64,000 bases of DNA from Streptomyces sp. TLI_235 (lineage in GTDB: Bacteria > Actinomycetota > Actinomycetes > Streptomycetales > Streptomycetaceae), in assembly GCA_002300355.1 (NCBI GenBank), contig NSGV01000001.1, forward strand, positions 4,092,001-4,156,000. The letters are read 5' to 3'. Of the stretch, positions 43,929-52,351 are shown piece by piece (the first letter of the stretch is position 1; the number at the start of each line of letters is the position of its first letter). The notes under the pieces were generated by a model. It had not been told where the DNA came from. It did no database searches and saw only the letters and a list, made by a program, of their open reading frames with translations. A program made the translations under genes and the position numbers.

Positions 43929-44201
43929 CTGACAGAACTGACAGAACCTCCCGACTGTGGCTCTGACCTGCGGTTTTATTCGTGATCGCGGCTCTGACAA
44001 AACCGGTAAAAACTCTGACAGAACCTCGGCGGGAGGGGATTTGTCAGCGTGGGCGGCCCGGCGGCGCGGGTAGTGGGTGCGGCTGACAGAACCTCCCGGC
44101 GGGAGGTTCTGTCAGAGTTTTCGGAGGTTTTGTCAGAGCCGTGATCACGGTCGTTTTCGCAGGTCAGGGCCGTGCGGTGGGGGTTGTGTCAGTTCTGTCA
44201 G
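43929..44201. repeat. Iteron-type array with long inverted symmetry (candidate origin/operator)
   Basis: CTGACAGAAC or close variants occur about nine times in both orientations: 43929, 43938, 43994, 44015 and 44083 forward; 44040, 44106, 44126 and 44193 reversed. 44083-44115 is a perfect 33-base palindrome, and 43981-44004 is the inverse of 44126-44149 with one mismatch over 24 bases. The array fills the gene-free space (43883-44225) between the excisionase and the DUF3987 gene. It may be the element's replication origin, or the operator for both neighbours. Confidence 0.7.
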
Positions 44202-44225
44202 GCCTCCGGGCTCCGGAAGGGGTTT

Positions 44226-45809
44226 TCAGCGCCCGTTGGGGGTGAGGGAGGGGTGGAGCTGGTAGCGGGGGGACTTGGGCCGGCCGCCCTTGCGGGACGG
44301 GGGTGGACCGGCGATCTGACGGACCCAGCCGTGCTCTTCGAGGAGGTCGAGGGCGGGGTCGAGGGCGGCCATGGTGCGGAACTCGGCGGCGGAGAGGGTG
44401 CGGAACAGTTCGCGCTTGGTGAAGGTGCCGGCGGGCGGGTTGGCACGGAGCTGGTCGAACAGGGTCCGGGCGGCCTCGCGGTTGGGGTCGGCGCCCATGG
44501 CATCGAAGACGAGGAGGGCGTGGGCGGTGAAGTAGTCGCCGAGGCGGGTGGCGGCGGCCATGGTGACGGCCTCGACGGGCCGGTCCCAGCCGTCGGTGGG
44601 GTGGGTGGCGAGGTGGAGCAGGGCGGCGAGGCGGGCGACGGCGCCGTCCCGCTTGCTGGCCCACTTGAGGATCGGGGCGAAGGATCCGCCCTTCGCGAGG
44701 CGGGCCTCGGTGACCTTCTGGTAGGCGAGCATCACCGCGTCCGCCTCGGGGGTGAGGGCGAGGACCGCGGTGTCGGTGCGGTCGAACAGGGCCATGGTGA
44801 GGGCGGCGAGATTGGCGGCGTAGGTGTCGGCGACGTCGTCCGGGATCGGCTCGGGTTCGATGTTGCGGCTGCCGACCAGGGACTCGGGGACGGCGTAGAG
44901 GTAGCGGGCGAGCAGGCCGCGGCCCTCGGCGCCCTTGACGCGGGCGATGGCGTCGAGGACTTCGGGCTGGATGGCGAGGCCCATGGTGACCGCGGGGCGG
45001 TCGATGTGCTGGGAGGGGCGGCCCTGCCGGTTGACGCGGACCATGTCCCCGGCGTGGCCCTTGAGGAAGATCTCCATGTTGGTGCTGCCGGAGTACAGGC
45101 CGGCGATGATGTCGAAGATCCCGCCCTCGGGGCTCATGACGGAGATCCGGCCGCCCTGTTCGGCGAGGAGCGTGGCCAGGGATTCCTGGGTGGCATTGTC
45201 GGCGATGAGCTGGGTCTCGCATGGGACGGTGATGGCTTCGGCCTGCTGGGCGAGGGCGATGGCTTCCCGGGTGAGGGCCACGCGTTCGTCGGCTTCGGCG
45301 TTGGTGGCGCGCTGGGCGGCCTTGTCGGCGGCGGACTTGGCGAGCTTGAGGGCGGTCTCGGCCTCGGTCCGGCGGTCCCGGCTGATCTCGGCGAGGGAGT
45401 GCTCGACGGTCAGCAGGGGCCGGGTCATCAGGTCGAACACCGCGGACTTCCGGTTCCCGGGGTCGAGCGCCACGGCGGTGTAGATGTTCACCGGTTCGTG
45501 CCAACGCCCCCGGATGCGGATGCTCACCTTGCCGCCGGCCGCGGTGGCCAAGGCGGCCAGGGCGAGGCACCCGGCGAGGTCGGGCGGGGTCTGGGTCTCC
45601 TCGGCGACGGCGGCGACCATGCCGCCGACCCAGTCGGGCAGCGTGTCCACTGGGAACGCGGGGCGGGTGCGGGACTCGCCGAGAGATACCGGGGTGTCCC
45701 ACGGCTCCCCGCCCGCGGCGGGCGGCTCCATGGACTGCTCCCAGCCCTCCGGGAACAGCGAGGTGACGTTGTCGTACGGGCCGTCGGGCAGGTCGACGGG
45801 CACGGACAT
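44226..45809 (-). CDS. DUF3987/YfjI-family helicase-like replication protein
   Basis: This 527-residue cytoplasmic protein of the DUF3987 family often partners a primase-polymerase in plasmids and AICEs. The core shows VNIYTAVALDPGNRKSAVFDLMTRPL (a P-loop-like GNRKS near residue 118), MSPEGGIFDIIAGLYSG with the acidic box, and a C-terminal winged helix with LDLLEEHGWV. The ATG start at 45809 has GGAAGGAAG upstream. It is downstream of the primase gene in the same direction with a strong hairpin between. Helicase activity is inferred, not shown. Confidence 0.85.
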   Translation of the reverse strand: MSVPVDLPDGPYDNVTSLFPEGWEQSMEPPAAGGEPWDTPVSLGESRTRPAFPVDTLPDWVGGMVAAVAEETQTPPDLAGCLALAALATAAGGKVSIRIRGRWHEPVNIYTAVALDPGNRKSAVFDLMTRPLLTVEHSLAEISRDRRTEAETALKLAKSAADKAAQRATNAEADERVALTREAIALAQQAEAITVPCETQLIADNATQESLATLLAEQGGRISVMSPEGGIFDIIAGLYSGSTNMEIFLKGHAGDMVRVNRQGRPSQHIDRPAVTMGLAIQPEVLDAIARVKGAEGRGLLARYLYAVPESLVGSRNIEPEPIPDDVADTYAANLAALTMALFDRTDTAVLALTPEADAVMLAYQKVTEARLAKGGSFAPILKWASKRDGAVARLAALLHLATHPTDGWDRPVEAVTMAAATRLGDYFTAHALLVFDAMGADPNREAARTLFDQLRANPPAGTFTKRELFRTLSAAEFRTMAALDPALDLLEEHGWVRQIAGPPPSRKGGRPKSPRYQLHPSLTPNGR

Positions 45810-45883
45810 GGGCGGGACTTCCTTCCGATCAGGGGATGCGCGGGCGCGAACAGGACAGGGTCGGTGGGCATGCGCGGGGCCGT

Positions 45884-45915
45884 GCGGGGCCGGAGAAGCG
45901 CTTCTCCGGCCCCGC
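45884..45915 (-). terminator. Perfect 32-base palindrome between primase and DUF3987 genes
   Basis: GCGGGGCCGGAGAAGC is followed directly by its own complement. It begins 19 bases after the primase-polymerase stop. It may end transcription, or act as a protein-binding palindrome, since there is no loop. Confidence 0.6.
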
Positions 45916-45933
45916 GTCGACGGGGGTGGGCGG

Positions 45934-46914
45934 TCAGGCGGCGGGTCGGAGGCTTCCGGCGCCTCGGGCGAGGCCGCGGCGGATGGTGTGCTCGCACTCG
46001 GTGTGGCTGAGGCCTGTCGCGGTCCCGGCGGCCATGAGCGCGTCGAACGCGAGGTCTTCTGCGATGACACCGGTGGGGATGTGGCGGCCGAGGGCGGCCG
46101 CGGAGGCGAACAACCTCTTCGCGCGGCCGGGGTACTTCTGCGCGCGGACCAATGCGGTTTCACGGTCGATCGCGGCCCGGACGTAGGGCTTCTGGTGGTG
46201 GACCCGCTCCCGCAGTCCGGCCGCGGGGGTGACCGCGGCCGGGGCGGGCGGCGGGTTAAGCAGGGCCAGCAGGGCGGGCGGGCACGGAGCGATGACGTTC
46301 GGGTCGGTGCCTGGGGCGAAGACGTACCGGCCGGCGGTGCCGAGGGATCCGGGGCCAACCAGGTACCCGGCCGGGCCCCGCACGTCGATTCCTGGCGCCA
46401 CCTTGCCGACGGAGTTCGGGAACACCGAGCCGGGCGGGGAGGCGAGCCAGGCGTGCAGCCCGCCGGACGGCGTCGCCACGGTGGCCGTGGTCGGCACGGT
46501 GAAGCCGTGCTCGGCGGCGAGGCGGGCGAGGTCCGCGACGCCGTCCAGGCCGTTCTTTCGGTCGAGGTCGAGGCCGACCAGGTGGTATGGGGCCCGGCCG
46601 CACGCGATGCCGTAGCCGGTCGCCCACGGGGCGGCGGCGAACAGTGCGTCGATCTGCTGGTGGTCGGTGGTGGCGTCGAGGACGCCGTGCCCGAACCTGC
46701 CGCAGGCGGCGCGGCACTCATTCCGTTCCTTCCCGGGCGGGTGTGGGCTGGGAACCGCCGGCCGCTTGGTCCTCCCAGTCGGAAAGGCGGCGAAGCCGCG
46801 CTCAATGGCGTGGTGGGCGGCGGTGAGAGCGTGCTGCCAGTCGGTCAACGGCGTCTCCTCACGGGCGGTCAGCAGGTCATCCACAGCGGGCGCCGCGGCC
46901 ACGGCCGAGGGCAT
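45934..46914 (-). CDS. Bifunctional DNA primase/polymerase (prim-pol) of the AICE
   Basis: This 326-residue replication protein has the prim-pol core: ALTAAHHAIERGFAAFPTG, GIACGRAPYHLVGLDLDRKNG with the metal-binding Asp pair (DLDRK), and the SGGLHAWL and GKVAPGIDVRG motifs. It makes primers and short DNA for element replication. The start is uncertain: I used the ATG at 46914, which lacks a ribosome site, while a TTG at 46848 has GAGGAG 6 bases upstream and gives a 304-residue protein beginning LTDWQHAL. It is followed by the helicase-like gene. Confidence 0.88.
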   Translation of the reverse strand: MPSAVAAAPAVDDLLTAREETPLTDWQHALTAAHHAIERGFAAFPTGRTKRPAVPSPHPPGKERNECRAACGRFGHGVLDATTDHQQIDALFAAAPWATGYGIACGRAPYHLVGLDLDRKNGLDGVADLARLAAEHGFTVPTTATVATPSGGLHAWLASPPGSVFPNSVGKVAPGIDVRGPAGYLVGPGSLGTAGRYVFAPGTDPNVIAPCPPALLALLNPPPAPAAVTPAAGLRERVHHQKPYVRAAIDRETALVRAQKYPGRAKRLFASAAALGRHIPTGVIAEDLAFDALMAAGTATGLSHTECEHTIRRGLARGAGSLRPAA

Positions 46915-47070
46915 CGGGACGGTCTCGGCGGTGGCGTGCTGCTCGGCGCAGACCTTGTGCGCGGGCCGGCGGGTCTCGTCGCGGAGCGGGTGGGGCGACC
47001 GCACCAGCGACACGGGCGGTCGTCGGTGCGGTCGTAGTGGTGGACGTCGCGCCAAGTCGAGGACGGGCAC
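46915..47070 (-). pseudogene. Small zinc-ribbon protein remnant, frameshifted
   Basis: One frame reads TWRDVHHYDRTDDRPCRWCGRPTRSA, and another frame continues DETRRPAHKVCAEQHATAE. Together they form a CxxC...HxxxC zinc ribbon of a kind I recall as a common small protein next to AICE replication genes. The join needs one extra base near 46981-46990. No start codon lies close in the first frame. The gene is therefore broken, or the sequence has an error. Confidence 0.5.
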
Positions 47071-47079
47071 GGCCCACCC

Positions 47080-47361
47080 CTATGCGGCGCGGCGATGGGC
47101 GGGGAACTCGATGACGGCGGCGAGCCGCGCCGGGGCCGCCTCGGCAGCCGGTCGGGGTGCGGGTTCGCGGGCCGGTGGCGGGGTGCCGCCCTCCTCCGCG
47201 TCCGCGGCGCGGGCGGCACGTTCGGCTGCGGACTCGGCGAGGACGGTCCGGACGGCTTCGGAGTCTGTGGCGCTGGCGCGCCAGGTGGCGCCGAGGGCCA
47301 CGCCGCCGAGGGCGGCGGGGGTGAGGAGGACCGCGGCGGCGATCAGGTCGACGGCGCTCAT
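47080..47361 (-). CDS. Small single-helix membrane protein, spread-type
   Basis: This 93-residue protein has an N-terminal helix AVDLIAAAVLLTPAALGGVALGA, then an Ala/Glu-rich and Pro-rich soluble tail. The position between the TraB-like gene and the replication genes and the size fit Spd proteins that help plasmid spreading in mycelium. Its ATG overlaps the stop of the gene before it, so the two are co-translated. No specific family is recognised. Confidence 0.65.
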   Translation of the reverse strand: MSAVDLIAAAVLLTPAALGGVALGATWRASATDSEAVRTVLAESAAERAARAADAEEGGTPPPAREPAPRPAAEAAPARLAAVIEFPAHRRAA

Positions 47362-47567
47362 CCGGTGGCTCCGTTCGCGGCGGTCCGGGCGAGGACGTCG
47401 AGCAGGTCGGTGCCGAGGGTGGCGAGGCGGTGCTCGATGCCCTGCCAGGACTCGTTGTCGATGTGCATGAGCGCGGCCAGTGCCTCGGGGGCGTGGCCGT
47501 CGGCGGCGGCGGTGAGGGCCTCGCGGAGGTGGACGGCGGCGAGCGGCCGGATGGTGGGAGCGGGCAT
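47358..47567 (-). CDS. Small helical cytoplasmic protein
   Basis: This 69-residue protein begins APTIRPLAAVHLREALTAAADG and continues ALAALMHIDNESWQGIEHRLATLG, an all-helical pattern. It is seen in other AICEs next to spread genes as I recall; the function is unknown. GAAAGGGG precedes the ATG at 47567. It is the first gene of the leftward replication operon and its stop overlaps the next start. Confidence 0.65.
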   Translation of the reverse strand: MPAPTIRPLAAVHLREALTAAADGHAPEALAALMHIDNESWQGIEHRLATLGTDLLDVLARTAANGATG

Positions 47568-47646
47568 GACGGGGCCCCTTTCTCGGGCCGTACAGGGCAT
47601 GGGGGGCGGGCCGGGGCGATTGCGGAGCGTGGCCGTACTGGGGTGC

Positions 47647-47745
47647 CTAGTGGGTAGTGGGTACTGGGGAATCCGCAGTACAGGAACCCGTTCAGGACCC
47701 GCTGGGGTGTTCTAGTGGGTAGTGGGGTGTGCCCCACTACCCACT
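47647..47745. repeat. Tandem TAGTGGGTAGTGGG repeats with hairpin
   Basis: CTAGTGGGTAGTGGG occurs at 47647 and again at 47712. The second copy forms perfect 14-base arms with its complement (47714-47727 and 47732-47745, 4-base loop). This lies 26 bases after the traB stop and some 80-150 bases upstream of the replication operon. It may be both the traB terminator and an operator for the next operon. Confidence 0.6.
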
Positions 47746-47771
47746 ACCCGGTAGCACTGCGTGACGGTCCG

Positions 47772-49934
47772 TTAGGCGTGGTCGGGGTGGACGAAGACGG
47801 ACAGCGGGCCGTTCTCGCGGTAGACCAGTTCGCCGCGGTCGGCGGCGGCCTGGAGTCCGGCGCGGACGGTCTTGCGGTCCCGGCCGACCATGTCGGCGAC
47901 GGTGGCGACCTTCAGGCCCAGGTGCCCGGCGGACTCGATCGCGTCGACCGCCTCCACCAGCCAGTCCGGCCCGGCCGGCGCCGCCTGGACCGGCGGCGTC
48001 AGCGCAGGCGCCGGGCTCTGGTCGCGGAGGCTGGCCAGGTTGAGCCCGGCCGGGCGGGCGTTTGGGAACGCGATGACCTCCGCCAGACCCGTCCCGGCGG
48101 TGCCGTCGTCCGGGGCGTTGTCGCGGAGCGCCCCGAGGTTCAGCCCGCCCGCTGCGGTGGCGGACGCCGGGGCGGCGGTGCCCGCCGTGCCGGTGGTGCT
48201 TTCCCAGAGCCATCCGGCGCGATCCGGGTCCCAGCGGCGGGCGTAGTCCTCGCCCGCCGCGCGGGCGGAGACCTGGTCGAGGTGCGGGCGGCGGTCGTTG
48301 GTGGCGAGGACGGCGTCGCGGACCATGCTCGGGCTGGTCTTCCAGCCCTTGAAGCCAGTGGGGGCGAAGCCGTCCGCACCGGCGGCGCCGATCACACCGC
48401 AGCCCTTCGCGGAGAGCTGCCGGGTGTCGACCCGCGCGGCCGGGAACAGCTTGGCGAGGTTGTTCCCGGACGACTCACCGGAGGTGAGCGCGGCCCCGAC
48501 CGGGGAGAACTTCCGCACGCTGGTGTCGCCGAGCGCGGACACGTTCCCGTCGACCGCGGTCAGGACCAGGCGGATGGCCATGGCGCGGGTGGTGCGCATG
48601 GTCTTGCCGACCAGCTCCTGCAGTTCCTTCATCACCGGGTCGCCGAACGAGCGGGCGGAGAGGAGTTCGGCGCCCTCGTCCATGACGACCATGATCTGGG
48701 GCAGGGCCGCGGAGACCGGCAGGAGCGTGGTGTCGTTGGCGTCCAGCAGGTCCTGGTACTGCTGCTGGCGGGCCTTGTTGATCGCGATCACGGCGCGGAA
48801 CATGCGCAGGGCCTCTGCCGGGGTGGAGGCGAGCCAGTCCACGCCGGGCCGGGTGCCGGCCGGGGCCGGTTCGGTGCCGGGCTTCGGCGCCTTGAGCCTT
48901 TCGGCTTCGAGCCAGGGGCGAACCCAGGGGATGCCGACGGCTCCGGCCTTCAGGTCCACCACGAAGGTCAGCACATCCTCGCAGCGGGCGAACCCGGCGA
49001 GGACCGCGTCGAGGAAGGTGGACTTCCCGGATCCGGGCGGGCCGAGGATCAGCGCGCACGCCTCCCGCAGGAACACCTTCACCAACTCGGAGTTGGGCAG
49101 CATCCCCCACGGGATCCCGGTCAGGATCGACAGGGCGGAGTAGTCGTTCGGGTAGGGGTAGGTGCCGGCCATGACGTTGGTGGTGGCGATGTCGAGGACG
49201 ACACGGCCCTGCCGGTTGCCCTCCTCCACCCCGACGGTGCAGCCGAGCGGCAGCCGGGCGTCCTGGGCGAGCGAGCGGGCGGCGCCGGCGATCCGGTCCC
49301 ACGTCGCGGAGCCGCCCGGGAGTTCGGCGGCGAGGGAGAACCCGGCGCCGGTCTTCCAGAACTCGACCGCGAACACGGCCACGTCGATGCCGGTGACGCG
49401 CTTGATGCGGTCGGCCCACTCGCGGGCGATCGCCTCCCGCTCGGCGTTCATCTTCCGGGCGGCGTCGCGGGCTTCGGCGCTCATGCGCTCCAGCTCGACG
49501 GCCTCCTCGCGGATCGCCGAGTTGCTGGCCATGGCGCCGATGCCGACGCCGAGCGCGGCGAGGGTGCCGGCGGCGGCCCACGAGAGGGGGCCGGTGGCGA
49601 TGGCCCAGGTGGTCCAGCCTCCGGCGAGCAGCCAGGAGGCGGCGCGGGTGGCCATGGTGCGGCCGGTCATCCGGCGGCGGACGCTGGCGCCGATGCCGTG
49701 CCCGATCGCCCCGGCCGCGCCCACGGCGAGTGGGATACCGGGCGGCATGTGGGTGGCGGCGCCGAGCAGGGCCAGCGCGCCGGCGCCTGTGGCGGCGGAG
49801 ATCGCCCCGGAGACCGGGCCGTGTTCGGCGGCCCAGTCCAGCGGCGGCACCCACGTGGCCTTGTGGTTCTTTGTCCGGCGCGGCGCGGGCTTGGGGGTGT
49901 TGGTGAGGTTCAGTGCGGGCTGTGGCTCGGCCAT
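47772..49934 (-). CDS. traB: TraB-type DNA translocase (FtsK/SpoIIIE family)
   Basis: This 720-residue membrane-anchored ATPase moves double-stranded element DNA between mycelia. N-terminal helices lie near 40-135 (GAISAATGAGALALLGAA, GWTTWAIATGPLSWAAAGTLAALG). The motor has Walker A GPPGSGKS (298-305), Walker B IMVVMDEGAELL and the arginine-rich MRTTRAMAIRLVL. The C-terminus ends in a winged helix (LGLKVATVADMVGRDRKTVRAGLQAAADRGELV) of the type that reads clt repeats. It has two LNLxxLRDxxP linker repeats. It is the first gene after the small spd-type gene cluster. Confidence 0.93.
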   Translation of the reverse strand: MAEPQPALNLTNTPKPAPRRTKNHKATWVPPLDWAAEHGPVSGAISAATGAGALALLGAATHMPPGIPLAVGAAGAIGHGIGASVRRRMTGRTMATRAASWLLAGGWTTWAIATGPLSWAAAGTLAALGVGIGAMASNSAIREEAVELERMSAEARDAARKMNAEREAIAREWADRIKRVTGIDVAVFAVEFWKTGAGFSLAAELPGGSATWDRIAGAARSLAQDARLPLGCTVGVEEGNRQGRVVLDIATTNVMAGTYPYPNDYSALSILTGIPWGMLPNSELVKVFLREACALILGPPGSGKSTFLDAVLAGFARCEDVLTFVVDLKAGAVGIPWVRPWLEAERLKAPKPGTEPAPAGTRPGVDWLASTPAEALRMFRAVIAINKARQQQYQDLLDANDTTLLPVSAALPQIMVVMDEGAELLSARSFGDPVMKELQELVGKTMRTTRAMAIRLVLTAVDGNVSALGDTSVRKFSPVGAALTSGESSGNNLAKLFPAARVDTRQLSAKGCGVIGAAGADGFAPTGFKGWKTSPSMVRDAVLATNDRRPHLDQVSARAAGEDYARRWDPDRAGWLWESTTGTAGTAAPASATAAGGLNLGALRDNAPDDGTAGTGLAEVIAFPNARPAGLNLASLRDQSPAPALTPPVQAAPAGPDWLVEAVDAIESAGHLGLKVATVADMVGRDRKTVRAGLQAAADRGELVYRENGPLSVFVHPDHA

Positions 49935-49986
49935 GGCAACTCCAGGCAGTCAGGGGTGGTGCGGGCGAGCGGTACAGGGAAGGGGG

Positions 49987-50019
49987 CGGGCCGCCCCGCA
50001 GCGTGTGCGGGGCGGCCCG
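49987..50019 (-). terminator. Terminator upstream of traB
   Basis: Perfect 14-base arms surround a 5-base loop. It begins 33 bases after the stop of the frameshifted transfer gene and precedes the traB start, so it separates the two transcripts or attenuates read-through. Confidence 0.75.
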
Positions 50020-50051
50020 TGGTGGTGCGTCAGAGGTGCTGGGACGTGCGG

Positions 50052-51618
50052 CTACTGGTTGTTGCCGATGTCCCACTTCTCCTCGCCGGTGCGGGGGTCG
50101 TCGTGGCGGGCGATGTCGCTCTCGTGGGCGTTGCGGAAGGCCTTGCCGACCTCCTCCGCCGCGGAGACGGCCTGGGTGAGGAGCTGGTAGACCTCGTTCA
50201 GGGACTCGCCGACGACCTTGTCGAGGGGGAACTCGTCGTCGGAGCGCTCGGCGAGGACGCGGAAGGTGTTGGCGATGGACTCCAGGCCCTCCGGGAGGGA
50301 CTCGATCGCGGCGAGGACGTGCATCATGCCGTCCGGGTCGTAGTTCATGGCGGCGCCGTACATCTCGGAGGCGACCTCGGAGAAGTTGAAGCCGGCATCG
50401 GTGGGGTTGGTCATGTCGCCTCCCAGGGCGTCCAGGTCGGTGTTCGTGTGGTTCTTCGGGGCGCGCGGCACCGCGTCGCCGACCGGCGCGACGGTGTCGG
50501 CGGCGGCCTGGTCGGCGGCGGTCTCCGCCTCGGCCAGGTCGGCGCGGATCTGCTGGTCACGGGCCGTACGGGCGTCGGCCGACTTCGCCGCGAGGCGGCG
50601 GTAGAGGCGGCGGCCGGGGTGCATCAGCGAGGGCAGGCCGAGCTTGCGGCCGAGCGGGGTGCTGAGCATGCCGAGCACGCCGATCGGCAGGGCGAGCGCT
50701 GCGGCGAGCAGGCGCCGGCCGTGGTGTCGGGCCGCGGACTTCACCAGCTCGCGGCGGGCGGCGTCGGCGGGCCGGGGCCTTGCGGGCCTCCGAGCGCGCG
50801 TCGCGCACCTTCGTCTCAAGGCGCTTCTCCGACCCCGCCCGGGCCTGGTCGCGGGCCTTGTCGAGCGAGCGGCGGGCCGCCCCGGCGGGCTTGGCCAGGG
50901 CCTTGCCGACGGGGCTCTTGGCGGCGAGCTTGCGCTCCCGCTCGGCGGCCTTCGCGGCGCGGCGGGCGTCGGCGACCTGCCGACGGGCCGCGGTCTGCTG
51001 CTGCCGCCTCTCCGTGCGGGACGGCGCGGCGGCCTTCTGGGCCTTGCGGAGCTGCTTCACCCCGCCGACCTTCTCGGCGAGGCGCCCCGCCGGGCGGGCG
51101 TTGGCCTTGTCCGGCACCGCGGCGGGCCGTGCCGTCGCGGGTCCGGACCGGTTTCCGGCGGTGCGGGCCGCACTCGCTCCAGCGGCGGTGCGGTTCTGGC
51201 GGGGGATGCCGCGGCTGGATGCGCCCGAACTGCGGGAGCTGTCCTTCGTGTTGGTGGGCTTGACCAGGGAGAGGTGCCCGGAGCGGCGGGCGGCCGCTCC
51301 GGTGGTGCCGCGCTGGGCGAGGCGGGTGGCGGCCTTGCGTGCGGTGCGGGTGGCGATTGCGGTGGTGGCGGCGGTGCCGGCCGCGGCGGCGAGTGCCGCG
51401 ATTGGCCCGGCGGTCAGCACACCGGCGGACGCCAGCGCGACCAGGGTGTTCGCGCCGGTGATCGCGAGCGGCACGGCGGGCAGCCCGCCGCGCTGGTGGG
51501 AGGCCGGAGAAGCGCTCTTGGACCCGGCCGCGGCGGGCTTCGACTTCTCGGCAGCCGGGTGGGGGGTGGGGTTGGGTGCCGGTGCGGTGACCGGCTGTTC
51601 GGCGTAGGTCTGGGACAT
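50052..51618 (-). pseudogene. Membrane/DNA-transfer-associated protein split by a +1 frameshift
   Basis: The first frame, from the ATG at 51618, gives an N-terminal Pro/Ala region, a hydrophobic pair (ITGANTLVALASAGVLTAGPIAAL) and a long Lys/Arg/Ala coiled stretch. After residue 281 the reading moves to another frame that carries RPADAARRELVKSAARHHGRR, a helix LLAAALALPIGVLGML and an acidic C-terminus ending at 50052. The total length minus one base is 522 codons. The extra base is in the GGGG run at 50774-50777 (CCCC on the coding strand). Joined, it would be a 521-residue transfer-region protein. GGAGG precedes the ATG. The function is unknown. Confidence 0.7.
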
Positions 51619-51641
51619 GGCCGGGGATACCTCCGGGCAGG

Positions 51642-52016
51642 TCAGGCCGCGAACGCGGCGGTGTCGGCGCAGGGCAGGCAGGTGCCCAGGTGGACGGGCA
51701 GCACGTATCCGGCGTCCCGCCCACACAGCGGGCAGGTCCGCCGGGCGAGGTTCGCCGCCGCGAGCGCCCGGCACTTGCCGGGCGTCATCGGGCGGACCGG
51801 CTTCGCCAGGGCGGTGCGGTAGAGATTGGCAGCACGCAGGCTCTTGGTGCGGCGCGAGCGCCAGAGGATCTGTGCGGCGACGGGCTGCCCGCCCGGCCGC
51901 AACCCCCGCGTGCGGAGCTGTCGGCGGGTCAGGAACCCGTCCGGGGCCATCCGCCACGGGTAGGTCGGCAGGCCGAACCGCTCCCCGTGCGGGTCCCAGA
52001 ACCGCGGGCGGCTCAC
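51642..52016 (-). CDS. RRQRL-motif zinc-binding protein
   Basis: This 124-residue protein has the motif LTRRQLRTRGLRPGGQPVA near residue 25, a basic middle, and a C-terminal CPLCGRDAGYV...CLPC zinc ribbon. It matches the RRQRL zinc-binding proteins common in Streptomyces AICEs, probably nucleic-acid binding. The GTG start overlaps the stop of the gene before it (GTGA), so translation is coupled. Confidence 0.82.
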   Translation of the reverse strand: MSRPRFWDPHGERFGLPTYPWRMAPDGFLTRRQLRTRGLRPGGQPVAAQILWRSRRTKSLRAANLYRTALAKPVRPMTPGKCRALAAANLARRTCPLCGRDAGYVLPVHLGTCLPCADTAAFAA

Positions 52017-52351
52017 GCGGCGTGCTCGGGGTCGTGGAACCGGAAGAAGCCGGTAAGGCGCATGCGGACCCCGGACCAGGTGCCGAAGACGTCCAGCCAG
52101 TGCGTGCTGTCCTGGTCCAGGTGGGCCGCGACGGCGGCGGGGTCGAGGCCGAGTGCTTCGCGCCACTGCTCGAAGTGGGCCAGGTTGTCGTGCAGGGACA
52201 TACTCACGCCCCACACGAACGCGCCCCCGTCGCTGCCCTGGGGCAGTCGGTCCACGTGGAGCTGGGGTGCCGGCAGGTTGGGAAACGCGGTGATCATGGC
52301 CAGCAGCGTCCCGGCGGCGTTCACCTGGTCGGCGGCGGTGGAGATGCTCAC
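52013..52351 (-). CDS. Conserved small protein of the transfer operon
   Basis: This 112-residue cytoplasmic protein has a mixed alpha/beta pattern: TAADQVNAAGTLLAMITAFP at the start, and HLDQDSTHWLDVFGTWSGVRMRLTGFFRF near the end. I recognise no motif or family. It starts at the ATG that overlaps the stop of the DUF2637 gene and ends in the GTGA shared with the RRQRL gene, so it belongs to the same operon. Confidence 0.7.
   Translation of the reverse strand: MSISTAADQVNAAGTLLAMITAFPNLPAPQLHVDRLPQGSDGGAFVWGVSMSLHDNLAHFEQWREALGLDPAAVAAHLDQDSTHWLDVFGTWSGVRMRLTGFFRFHDPEHAA

Noticed and set aside
43571-43966. 131-codon plus-strand ORF over int and xis
   Set aside because: It is antisense to two well-supported genes with no recognisable motif.
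47715-51263. 1182-codon open frame on the plus strand inside the AICE
   Set aside because: It is antisense to traB and the transfer gene, both of which have real motifs and ribosome sites.
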